A DNA stretch of 12,468 nt from the NCBI GenBank assembly GCA_003448835.1, contig DLXM01000016.1, forward strand, positions 3,583 to 16,050. Direction: 5' to 3'. The DNA is from Bacteroidota bacterium. GTDB lineage: Bacteria; Bacteroidota; Rhodothermia; Balneolales; HLUCCA01. Numbering within the stretch: position 1 is the stretch's first letter; the number at the start of each line of letters is the position of its first letter. The notes under the pieces were generated by a model, which searched no databases, was not told the origin of the DNA, and saw nothing but the letters and a program-made list of their open reading frames with translations. The position numbers and the translations under genes were made by a program. This document shows, in pieces, positions 1 to 6,847 of this stretch.

Positions 1-158
1 ACATCAGTGCATTGGGCACTTAAAATTGTGGCAATGAGTAACTCAAATGGATTTGTATAATTTAACTCGCAATGTGGATTCGGATAGTATTTGTACAGCT
101 CAGCCAGTAGATCACCGGCAATTTCTTTTCGTTTATCCTTCGATTTCAGTCTTGGCAT
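1..158 (-). CDS. nth: Endonuclease III (N-terminal part, cut by window edge)
   Basis: This is the first 52 codons of a base-excision-repair DNA glycosylase/AP lyase that removes oxidised pyrimidines. The visible protein starts MPRLKSKDKRKEIAGDLLAE. It then has a helix ending in LLIATILSAQCTD, which matches the family signature LLIA-x-LLSAQ-TD near the start of the helix-hairpin-helix glycosylase fold. The catalytic Lys and Asp and the C-terminal iron-sulfur cysteines lie beyond the left edge, so intactness cannot be judged. The ATG at 158-156 is 6 bp after the stop of the pseudouridine synthase gene on the same strand, so the two are probably co-transcribed and perhaps translationally coupled. 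The family assignment rests on a short but characteristic stretch. Confidence 0.85.
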   Translation of the reverse strand, partial: MPRLKSKDKRKEIAGDLLAELYKYYPNPHCELNYTNPFELLIATILSAQCTD

Positions 159-164
159 ATCAGG

Positions 165-1154
165 CTATGGTTTGCAGTATGTTTGTAATTTGGTAATCGT
201 ATCACGGAAATCGCCGGGCAATTCGGAATCAAAGTTCACCTGATTTTTGCTTGCCGGATGAATAAAACCTAGTGTTTTAGCATGTAGACATTGTCTGTTC
301 AAATGTTGAAAAATCTTTTCAAACATCGTTCTTCGCGCTCCGGTATTGGGACCGAATCTCACTGAATCCCCGCCGTATGTACGATCCCCTAAAACCGGAA
401 ATCCATTCACAGAAAAATGCACGCGTATTTGATGAGTTCGTCCGGTTTCAAGTTGAACTTCAACTAATGCAAGATGGTCAAAATATTCGAGCACTTTGAA
501 ATGAGTCACCGCTCTTTTTCCATCGGGTGCATCCACAATCGTCATAACTTTTCGATCTTTTTTTGATCTTCCAATGTTACCATCGAACGTGCCTGACTCA
601 GGGGGCGTCCCCCAAACTATTGCCCAATAGGTTCTTTCCAGTTTATGACGCGAGAACTGCGCCGCCAGAAAACTATGAGCAACATCATTCTTTGCAACAA
701 CCAGCAGTCCGGATGTGTCTTTATCAATTCGATGTACGATACCGGGTCGGATTAATGGATCGTTTAATTCTGATAGACTTCCGGTATGATGCATTAATCC
801 GTTGACTAATGTACCGGTCCAATTTCCAAAAGCAGGGTGTACGACCATGCCGGGTGGTTTATTGACGATTATAAGCTGATCATCCTCAAATACAACATTA
901 ATTGGGATGTCTTCAGCCTTAGCAACCGGTGGTTTGGGTTTGGGGAGCGTGATGTGGATTACATCACCCGGTTGCATTTTGTACGAGGGCTTTTCGGGTT
1001 TACCATTAACAAGTACCAGCCCGTCACGAATTCCTTCCTGTACTTTATTACGGGTGGCATTCTGGACAAATTGTGTAATGTACTTATCTAAACGTGTATT
1101 TTCATGGTGCCCGGGAGGGACAACAAGTGTAATATCGTTAATTATATCTTCCAC
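165..1154 (-). CDS. rluD: Large-subunit rRNA pseudouridine synthase, RluD/RluC family
   Basis: This enzyme isomerises uridine to pseudouridine in RNA; RluD-type members modify helix 69 of 23S rRNA. The protein is 329 aa, a usual length for the family. An S4-like RNA-binding domain covers roughly residues 20-70 (RLDKYI...VLVNGK). The catalytic domain holds the signature HRIDKDTSGLLVVAK at 141-155, with the catalytic Asp at 144, and GRTHQIRVH at 238-246. The start is GTG at 1154-1152. A TGA lies in frame two codons upstream and no in-frame ATG occurs before residue 60, so GTG is the best choice. The gene lies between the AP2-like gene (49 bp upstream) and nth (6 bp downstream). RluD as opposed to RluC or another RluA-family paralogue is inferred from overall similarity. 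The substrate site cannot be read from sequence alone. Confidence 0.9.
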   Translation of the reverse strand: MEDIINDITLVVPPGHHENTRLDKYITQFVQNATRNKVQEGIRDGLVLVNGKPEKPSYKMQPGDVIHITLPKPKPPVAKAEDIPINVVFEDDQLIIVNKPPGMVVHPAFGNWTGTLVNGLMHHTGSLSELNDPLIRPGIVHRIDKDTSGLLVVAKNDVAHSFLAAQFSRHKLERTYWAIVWGTPPESGTFDGNIGRSKKDRKVMTIVDAPDGKRAVTHFKVLEYFDHLALVEVQLETGRTHQIRVHFSVNGFPVLGDRTYGGDSVRFGPNTGARRTMFEKIFQHLNRQCLHAKTLGFIHPASKNQVNFDSELPGDFRDTITKLQTYCKP

Positions 1155-1155
1155 G

Positions 1156-1180
1156 TTTCAGGTCTTAATTAAAACTGAAA
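1156..1180 (-). repeat. Small inverted repeat directly before the rluD start codon
   Basis: TTTCAG (1156-1161) and CTGAAA (1175-1180) form a perfect 6-bp inverted repeat around a 13-nt AT-rich loop. It ends one base from the GTG start of the pseudouridine synthase gene. In the mRNA this would be a weak hairpin next to the initiation codon. It is too weak and lacks the T-run of a terminator. A role in translation initiation is possible but unproven. Confidence 0.35.
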
Positions 1181-1203
1181 GATAAGAAAAATAGGTATGG
1201 AAG

Positions 1204-1746
1204 TTACTCTTTGTCGGTGGTTGGTGGAACGACTTCATCAGGATGTACCATATCCAACCCTTTTTCATCGAGTCGTTCTTTGATCTGATTAAGGTAGTCG
1301 GGTCCGTAGATGCTTACCATCACACTTTCCCTAAACTCTTTTGCACGTTTAAAGGCACCTTCTTCACCATACTTCCGAACACTCCACTGACGGTTTTTAA
1401 TTTTACCTTTTTCCGGAGACCATGTTACCTGGTAATAAACGCTGGTATCGCCATCAGCATTTGTTTTAGTAGTACGGCTCACACCAATAATGCCGGATTT
1501 GTTCCTTTTATCATGAGAAACGAGTCTACGAACATTATTTTCAGGTAAACTTTTCAGAGTATCGAGTGCTATTTTTCTTGCTTTTTGAGCAAAAGTTAAT
1601 GCTTTATCTCTGCCACCATATCTGTTATCGGAGTATAACTTGGAGTAAGTTTTACCATTTTTGTAAATACGCACATACCAACCATGCGTTCCTTTTGCAT
1701 CAATACGACTGATGCCTTTCATTTCAGGATTTCTTTTCTTTGCCAC
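1204..1746 (-). CDS. Small protein with two AP2-like DNA-binding units
   Basis: The protein has about 180 residues, no signal peptide and no membrane segment, and is rich in Lys/Arg/Tyr. Two AP2/ERF-like units can be seen. Unit 1 is about residues 11-62 (GISRIDAKGTHGWYVRIYKN, then a Gly-Lys-Tyr strand and a Lys-rich helix). Unit 2 is about 84-142 (SGIIGVSR, YYQVTWSPEKG, WSVRKYGEEGAFKRAKEFR). Each has the three-strand plus helix pattern of the AP2 fold, including the S-x-x-GV-x-R opening and the aromatic-x-V-x-W strand. A Pro/Asp/Glu-rich tail follows. No HNH or GIY-YIG nuclease motif is present, unlike AP2-containing homing endonucleases. The frame is open to 1848 without an ATG. Possible starts are TTG 1782, GTG 1746 and ATG 1722. 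I chose GTG 1746 because it gives MAKKRNPEMKGISRID, a natural basic N-terminus. Function is unknown; DNA or RNA binding is inferred from the fold. Confidence 0.7.
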   Translation of the reverse strand: MAKKRNPEMKGISRIDAKGTHGWYVRIYKNGKTYSKLYSDNRYGGRDKALTFAQKARKIALDTLKSLPENNVRRLVSHDKRNKSGIIGVSRTTKTNADGDTSVYYQVTWSPEKGKIKNRQWSVRKYGEEGAFKRAKEFRESVMVSIYGPDYLNQIKERLDEKGLDMVHPDEVVPPTTDKE

Positions 1747-1928
1747 GGCTTGACTCGCTATATAATTAGTAATTTTCGACAAGCTGTACTTATGAAACCT
1801 ATCAACACCAATAGTTAGTTCAAAACCAGAATTTACAATTCTCGTTTATTGACTAATAATTTAACTCAAACTAAATGTAGTACAGCAGACACTATGCCGT
1901 TAATTTTAAGAGATTTCGACCGAAAGTC

Positions 1929-1953
1929 AAATTTAATTATATAAATTTAATTA
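1929..1953. repeat. 11-bp AT-rich direct repeat in the spacer
   Basis: AAATTTAATTA occurs at 1929-1939 and again at 1943-1953, with a 14-bp period. It lies between the stop of glyQS and the start of the AP2-like gene. The roughly 240-bp spacer (1747-1986) holds no recognisable gene, tRNA or strong terminator. The repeat could be part of an AT-rich promoter region for the AP2-like gene, or simply low-complexity sequence. Confidence 0.4.
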
Positions 1954-1986
1954 ATTCTTAGTCTGGTTAAGTCTAAAACCTTGTAT

Positions 1987-3459
1987 TTAATCATTTGGAG
2001 TCCATTTTTTTATACTGGATTTTATTATTTCACTGATTTTTTCAATCGGAATTCGTTCTTGTTTCATGGTATCTCGATCCCGAATCGTTACCTGATGGTC
2101 TTCCAATGTATCAAAATCAACCGTTATACAATAAGGAGTACCGGCTTCATCTAACCTTCTATATCGTTTTCCAATCGATCCTTTTTCATCCAACTGGACT
2201 TTATAATCTTCCGAAAGCTCCGTTTTAATTTTATCAGAGATTTCCATCAACTCCGGCTTTTTAATCAGCGGGAAAATTCCGGCCGTTATCGGAGCCAATT
2301 TAGGATGCATTTTTAAAACGATACGAGTTTCTTGTGAGCCTTCTTTTTCTCCGGCAACAACTTCTTCACGATATGCATCACATAAAACCATCAATGTACA
2401 GCGATCGAGTCCAATAGATGTTTCAATGACAAAAGGAACATACCTTTCCTGATTCACTGCATCGAAATATTCCATTTTTTTACCGGAAAACTCCTGATGT
2501 TGGGTTAAATCGAAATTGGTACGGTTATGAATACCTTCAACTTCTTGCCAACCGATTGGAAATTTGTATTGAATATCCTCGGCTGCTTTAGCGTAATGGG
2601 CTAATTTGTCCTGTGGATGTGGTAAGAAACGTAAGTTTTTTTCACGGATTCCCATGCTTTTATGCCAATCAATACGTTCTTGTCGCCATTGGTCATAAGC
2701 AGCTTCGTCGGTCCCCGGGCGCACAAAATATTGCATTTCCATCTGTTCGAATTCTCTCATCCGAAATACAAATTGACGAGCAACTACCTCATTTCTGAAA
2801 GCTTTTCCGATTTGTGCTATGCCAAATGGCACTTGCTGGCGTGATGAATTTACCACGTTTAAAAAGTTAACAAATATCCCCTGAGCCGTTTCGGGGCGCA
2901 AATAAACAGTAGAATCTTCTCCAGTGGATGTAGCCCCAAACTGTGTCTTAAACATTAAATTAAATTGTCGGACTTCGGTCCAGTCAAAAGCACCGGAATC
3001 GGGTGACCGGATTTCGTTTTCCATGATGATATCATATAGATCTTCAGTCAGACTTTTTCGGGATCCCGCAGAATCTAATAAATTCTGAAGGTTTGTGGCT
3101 TCGTCTTCTTTTCCTTTATCCTGAAGTTTTGCAATATGTCCCTCAATAATATGATCAGCGCGATATCTCATTTTTGATTGTTTATCATCAATCATTGGAT
3201 CGTTAAATCCATCAACGTGACCACTGGCCTTCCAAACTTTAGGATGCATCAAAATAGCTGCATCAATACCGACAATATTATCATGCTTTTGGGTCATTTC
3301 TGCCCACCAGGCCTTATTGATATTGCGCTTTAATTCTACACCCAGTGGAGCATAATCATACACGGCAGAAAGTCCGCCATAGATTTCAGATGATTGGAAA
3401 ATAAATCCACGTTGTTTTGCTAAGGAAACAATTTTATCGAGGCTCTTGAGGTCTGACAT
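1987..3459 (-). CDS. glyQS: Glycyl-tRNA synthetase, dimeric alpha2 type
   Basis: This enzyme attaches glycine to tRNA-Gly in the cytoplasm, using ATP. The 490-aa single-chain protein is the alpha2 class II form, not the alpha2beta2 GlyQ/GlyS form of Escherichia coli. The N-terminus is typical: KSLDKIVSLAKQRGFIFQSSEIYGG. Catalytic signatures are RPETAQGIFVNF at 188-199, motif 2 FRNE at 221-224 followed by MREFEQMEMQYFVRPGTD, and motif 3 ETSIGLDRC at 346-354. The anticodon-binding alpha/beta domain covers about 391-481 (APITAGIFPL...GTPYCITVDF...VTIRDRD). The start is ATG at 3459-3457. The gene diverges from asd across a 160-bp shared upstream region. It looks complete and functional, and is probably the only GlyRS of the genome (inference). 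Confidence 0.96.
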   Translation of the reverse strand: MSDLKSLDKIVSLAKQRGFIFQSSEIYGGLSAVYDYAPLGVELKRNINKAWWAEMTQKHDNIVGIDAAILMHPKVWKASGHVDGFNDPMIDDKQSKMRYRADHIIEGHIAKLQDKGKEDEATNLQNLLDSAGSRKSLTEDLYDIIMENEIRSPDSGAFDWTEVRQFNLMFKTQFGATSTGEDSTVYLRPETAQGIFVNFLNVVNSSRQQVPFGIAQIGKAFRNEVVARQFVFRMREFEQMEMQYFVRPGTDEAAYDQWRQERIDWHKSMGIREKNLRFLPHPQDKLAHYAKAAEDIQYKFPIGWQEVEGIHNRTNFDLTQHQEFSGKKMEYFDAVNQERYVPFVIETSIGLDRCTLMVLCDAYREEVVAGEKEGSQETRIVLKMHPKLAPITAGIFPLIKKPELMEISDKIKTELSEDYKVQLDEKGSIGKRYRRLDEAGTPYCITVDFDTLEDHQVTIRDRDTMKQERIPIEKISEIIKSSIKKWTPND

Positions 3460-3602
3460 GATGCGAGGTTATAAAAGTTCTGTTTTTTCATCCCGTTTGG
3501 AGTGCTGAATATACGAATATTTTCTCTACTCATTTAAAGATGGCTACATAAATGCGTATATTTTGGGTTTGCCCCACGTTAGGGAGGCAAGTTATTTTAA
3601 TC

Positions 3603-3623
3603 ATGCAAATACTTCAAAAATGA
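3603..3623 (+). promoter_or_regulatory. Possible mini-ORF overlapping the asd start (ATGA)
   Basis: ATG at 3603 opens a six-codon frame (MQILQK) whose TGA stop at 3621-3623 overlaps the asd ATG at 3620-3622. A purine-rich AGGGAGG lies at 3581-3587, 15 nt before the mini-ORF start. It is too far from the asd ATG (32 nt) to serve it directly. This arrangement could couple asd translation to a leader peptide. The spacing is not ideal and chance remains a real alternative. Confidence 0.25.
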
Positions 3624-4681
3624 AGAAATTTAATGTTGGGATTCTGGGTGCAACCGGAGCAGTGGGACAAAAATTTATTTCACTATTGCAAGGACATCCT
3701 TGGTTCACCGTAACTGCTTTGGGTGCGTCTGAGCGATCTGCCGGTAAGAAATATGCTGAAGCAGTGAATTGGATAGAGGCGGTAGAATTACCGGATGATA
3801 TCGCTCAAATGACTGTTTTGGAATGTGATCCAACAAAAATGAGTGATGTGGATCTGGTTTTTTCAGGATTGGACGCTGTTGTAGCAACATCCATTGAAGA
3901 ATCTTTTGCTAAAGCAGGTATCCCGGTTATATCAAATGCCAAAAATTTCAGAAGTCATCCTAATGTTCCATTATTGGTTCCTGAAGTGAATCCGGACCAT
4001 ATTGAAATGATAAAAAATCAGTCATTTGATCCTGCTGGAAAAGGATTTATTGTCACGAATCCAAATTGTGTGGTTGTTCCTTTGGTATTAGCACTTCGAC
4101 CTTTATATGATGCATTTGGTATCAAAGCTATCGTTTTGACATCAATGCAATCGGTATCTGGTGCTGGATATCCGGGTGTGGCAAGTTTAGACATTTTGGG
4201 TAATGTAGTTCCGTTTATCGGTGGCGAAGAACCCAAAATAGCATCAGAGCCTATGAAATTATTTGGTCAGTTAAAATCAGATCTAACACTTGAAATGGCA
4301 GATTTCCCAATTGAAGCAACTGCGACCCGGGTACCGACTATTGAGGGTCACATGCTGGCAGTTACCGTGGAATTTGAGAAAAAACCTCAGGATTTGAACG
4401 CGGTTATTGATGTTCTGAAAAACTGGGTGAGTCCGCTTAATGGAATGAATTTACCTTTTGCTCCAAAAATCGCACTAAAGGTATATGATGATGAGCGATA
4501 CCCACAACCGAGAAAAAATGCATACAATGAAAATGGGATGCAGGTTGGAATCGGAAGAATTCGTAAATCGAATGTGTTTGATGTTTCATTTGTGGCCCTT
4601 GGCCATAATACCATTCGTGGCGCAGCAGGTGGAGCCATTTTAAACGCTGAACTACTAATTCAAAAAGGATTCATCAAATAA
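3620..4681 (+). CDS. asd: Aspartate-semialdehyde dehydrogenase, archaeal/fungal type
   Basis: This enzyme reduces 4-aspartyl phosphate to aspartate-semialdehyde with NADPH. The product is the branch point to Lys/diaminopimelate, Thr and Met. The protein is 353 aa. The Rossmann loop is GILGATGAVGQ at 7-17. The active-site cysteine is C150 in TNPNCVVVPL. QSVSGAGYPGVASLDILG (177-194) is a conserved block, and the active-site His is H244 in IEGHMLAV. The NPNC context, the SGAGYPG block and the length fit the archaeal/yeast branch better than the common bacterial Asd. The frame is open upstream to a TTG at 3563, but the extra 19 codons do not look like family sequence, so ATG 3620 is preferred. 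A six-codon mini-ORF (3603-3623) ends on this start codon. No terminator is visible after the gene. Confidence 0.95.
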   Translation: MKKFNVGILGATGAVGQKFISLLQGHPWFTVTALGASERSAGKKYAEAVNWIEAVELPDDIAQMTVLECDPTKMSDVDLVFSGLDAVVATSIEESFAKAGIPVISNAKNFRSHPNVPLLVPEVNPDHIEMIKNQSFDPAGKGFIVTNPNCVVVPLVLALRPLYDAFGIKAIVLTSMQSVSGAGYPGVASLDILGNVVPFIGGEEPKIASEPMKLFGQLKSDLTLEMADFPIEATATRVPTIEGHMLAVTVEFEKKPQDLNAVIDVLKNWVSPLNGMNLPFAPKIALKVYDDERYPQPRKNAYNENGMQVGIGRIRKSNVFDVSFVALGHNTIRGAAGGAILNAELLIQKGFIK

Positions 4682-4785
4682 TTCGAATTATAAAGAGCAT
4701 AAACTGGCAAACTTTTAATTCATTTATAATGTTACCTTGAGTGTTGCGTTAATTTTAAGTTATCATTTTGATTATTTCTGCATTT

Positions 4786-5334
4786 ATGAAAAAGCTTTCA
4801 ACTTCATATAAATTATTATTTGTTTTAATTTTAGCCATTGCTGTTTACGCATGTGGACCAAAATCATCTGATGAATCCGGCGACAGCACTTACATCGATA
4901 CTATTGAAGGCGCATCCTTCAAGGCACTTTTGGATGATTCCAGAGTAAATGTAAGTGATTTTGAAGGGAAGGTTGTTCTTGTTGATTTTTGGGAGACCTG
5001 GTGTGTTCCATGTTTACAAGCTATGCCTACATTTCAGCAGGTTATGGAAGAATATCCGGATCAATTTGTTGTTCTTGCGGTCTCACCCGGCTGGAGTGAT
5101 ACCCCTGAAGATATTGTAAAGTTCAGAGACGAATACGAGTATCCATTTGTTTTTGTAATCGATGATACAGAAGTCGCAACCAAACTTGAAATAACCGGCA
5201 TCCCATATAAAGTATTTATTGGACCGGATGGAGAGTATATCAGTACTGAACTTGGAGCTGGTGGACATCAACGAGAATACACCAAAATCGTGGGTATTAT
5301 CGAAGAAGCATTTGGAACAGCAAAGTCCAATTGA
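4786..5334 (+). CDS. TlpA-like thioredoxin-fold lipoprotein
   Basis: The protein is 182 aa with a lipoprotein signal: basic MKKLSTSYK, a hydrophobic stretch LLFVLILAIAV, then a lipobox-like VYAC with lipidated Cys23. The Tyr at -2 is slightly unusual. A Ser/Asp-rich linker leads to a thioredoxin domain at about 38-178. It contains VVLVDFWETWCVPC, with the redox pair C73/C76 in a CVPC motif, and the cis-Pro loop GIPYKVFIGPDG (P140). This is the TlpA/ResA/AhpC-like pattern of extracytoplasmic thiol-disulfide reductases anchored in the envelope, which in other bacteria serve cytochrome c maturation or disulfide repair. The partner here is unknown. The frame opens at TTG 4768, but ATG 4786 starts the signal peptide and is preferred. 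The gene is 104 bp after asd and 60 bp before ahcY, so it may share transcription with ahcY. Confidence 0.9.
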   Translation: MKKLSTSYKLLFVLILAIAVYACGPKSSDESGDSTYIDTIEGASFKALLDDSRVNVSDFEGKVVLVDFWETWCVPCLQAMPTFQQVMEEYPDQFVVLAVSPGWSDTPEDIVKFRDEYEYPFVFVIDDTEVATKLEITGIPYKVFIGPDGEYISTELGAGGHQREYTKIVGIIEEAFGTAKSN

Positions 5335-5394
5335 GAAACTCAGGATAAAAGCATATTTTAAGCCACTATTTTTATTATACAAAAAAGACAATTC

Positions 5395-6711
5395 ATGATT
5401 ACAACAACTGAAGAAATTTTAGACTACAAAGTAAAAGACATTTCCCTTGCCGATTGGGGAAGAAAAGAAATCGAACTGGCCGAAGCTGAAATGCCGGGCT
5501 TGATGGCGCTTCGCGAACAATTTGGGAAAGACAAACCACTCAAAGGCGCTCGCGTTGCAGGATGTTTGCACATGACCATTCAAACAGCTGTTTTGATTGA
5601 AACACTTATTGAATTAGGTGCTGAAGTGCGATGGTCATCCTGTAACATTTTCTCAACTCAGGATCACGCTGCTGCTGCAATTGCTGCTGCAGGAATTCCT
5701 GTTTTTGCCTGGAAAGGTATGACTGAAGAAGAATATGACTGGTGCGTGGAACAAACTTTATTTTTTGGAAGTGAAGATCGTCCGTTAAATATGATTTTGG
5801 ATGACGGTGGCGATTTGACAAACATCGTTCTGGATAAATATCCTGAGATAGCTAAAGTTGTTAAAGGAATTTCCGAAGAGACCACAACCGGTGTATTGAG
5901 ACTTTATGATCGTGTTAAAAAAGGCACCTTACCAATGCCTGCTATCAATGTGAACGACTCAGTTACAAAATCTAAATTTGACAACAAATACGGTTGTAAA
6001 GAGTCTTGTGTTGATGCGATTCGTCGTGCGACTGATGTTATGATTGCCGGAAAAGTTGCTGTCGTTGCCGGTTACGGTGATGTTGGTAAAGGATCTGCTG
6101 CTTCTCTTCGTGGAGCCGGGGCACGTGTTATTATTACTGAAATCGACCCGATTTGTGCTCTTCAGGCTGCAATGGATGGTTTTGAAGTTAAACCAATGTC
6201 AAAAGCGGTTCTGGAAGCAGATATCGTTGTCACAGCGACCGGAAACAAAGATATTATCCGTGGTGAGCATTTTCGTGTCATGAAGGATAAAGCAATTGTT
6301 GCTAATATCGGACATTTTGATAACGAAATTGATGTTCGTTGGTTGAAAGAAAATTTTGGGTCAACTCATGTGAACATCAAACCACAAGTCGACAAGTACA
6401 CTATTGATGGTACCGATGTCATTCTATTGGCTGAAGGTCGTTTAGTGAATCTAGGTTGTGCAACTGGTCACCCAAGTTTTGTAATGTCAAACAGCTTTAC
6501 AAACCAGACTTTGGCACAAATTGAATTATGGACCAACGGTGGACAGTACGAAAATCAGGTTTACACTCTTCCAAAACATTTGGACGAGCAAGTTGCCCGA
6601 TTACATCTGGCGAAAATTGGTGTTGAGCTTGAGGAGTTAACTCCTGATCAAGCCGCTTATATCGGTGTTGAGGTAGCTGGACCGTATAAACCGGAATACT
6701 ACCGCTACTAA
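5395..6711 (+). CDS. ahcY: S-adenosylhomocysteinase (adenosylhomocysteine hydrolase)
   Basis: This cytoplasmic NAD-dependent enzyme hydrolyses S-adenosylhomocysteine to adenosine and homocysteine, relieving product inhibition of methyltransferases and feeding the methionine cycle. The protein is 438 aa, like the animal enzyme. It appears to lack the extra segment of about 40 residues found in many longer bacterial enzymes. Substrate residues of the family are visible: H59 ([10 protein letters not shown]), D137 (ILDDGGD), E162 (EETTTG), K192 and D196 ([12 protein letters not shown]), H307 (GHFDNE) and H359 (GHPSFVMS). The NAD-binding loop is GYGDVGKG at 226-233. The C-terminal KPEYYRY contains the conserved Lys and Tyr that reach into the neighbouring subunit's NAD site. 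The 60-bp upstream gap shows no SAH riboswitch that I can recognise. A strong terminator follows the stop. Confidence 0.98.
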   Translation: MITTTEEILDYKVKDISLADWGRKEIELAEAEMPGLMALREQFGKDKPLKGARVAGCLHMTIQTAVLIETLIELGAEVRWSSCNIFSTQDHAAAAIAAAGIPVFAWKGMTEEEYDWCVEQTLFFGSEDRPLNMILDDGGDLTNIVLDKYPEIAKVVKGISEETTTGVLRLYDRVKKGTLPMPAINVNDSVTKSKFDNKYGCKESCVDAIRRATDVMIAGKVAVVAGYGDVGKGSAASLRGAGARVIITEIDPICALQAAMDGFEVKPMSKAVLEADIVVTATGNKDIIRGEHFRVMKDKAIVANIGHFDNEIDVRWLKENFGSTHVNIKPQVDKYTIDGTDVILLAEGRLVNLGCATGHPSFVMSNSFTNQTLAQIELWTNGGQYENQVYTLPKHLDEQVARLHLAKIGVELEELTPDQAAYIGVEVAGPYKPEYYRY

Positions 6712-6739
6712 TTGATTAAGTTCAATTGATTTGATTCAG

Positions 6740-6772
6740 GCCGGGCAACATTAGTTGTCCGGCTTTTTTTTT
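6740..6772 (+). terminator. Rho-independent terminator of ahcY
   Basis: GCCGGGCAAC (6740-6749) pairs with GTTGTCCGGC (6754-6763) in a 10-bp stem with one G-U pair and a 4-nt ATTA loop. Nine T residues follow at 6764-6772. It starts 29 bp after the ahcY stop. The T-run is only on the plus-strand side, so it serves ahcY and not the converging kinase gene. Confidence 0.93.
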
Positions 6773-6847
6773 GCCAATCCGAAAATGATAACTCTTAAAT
6801 CGGAACTTCCATGAGTCTTTAACACTGAAGTTTGTGTAATACGAGAG

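Noticed and set aside
563..1185. Three plus-strand open frames of 80-92 codons antisense to the pseudouridine synthase gene
   Set aside because: They lie wholly or mostly opposite a clear enzyme gene, show no recognisable motifs, and have composition expected of a complementary strand.
1747..1986. tRNA or small gene in the spacer between glyQS and the AP2-like gene
   Set aside because: No cloverleaf-like stems or coding frame with support; only AT-rich sequence and a short direct repeat.
3563..3619. N-terminal extension of Asd from TTG 3563
   Set aside because: The added 19 residues do not resemble the family, the start codon is weak, and the Rossmann motif begins immediately after ATG 3620.
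4768..4785. TTG start six codons before the lipoprotein signal peptide
   Set aside because: ATG 4786 gives a canonical basic-hydrophobic-Cys signal sequence; the TTG would put extra residues in front.
5335..5394. SAH riboswitch before ahcY
   Set aside because: The 60-bp gap is too short and AT-rich, with no conserved stems that I can recognise.
6804..6832. AACTTC/GAAGTT inverted repeat as terminator of the kinase gene
   Set aside because: A 6-bp AT-rich stem with a 17-nt loop and no T-run on the gene strand is too weak.
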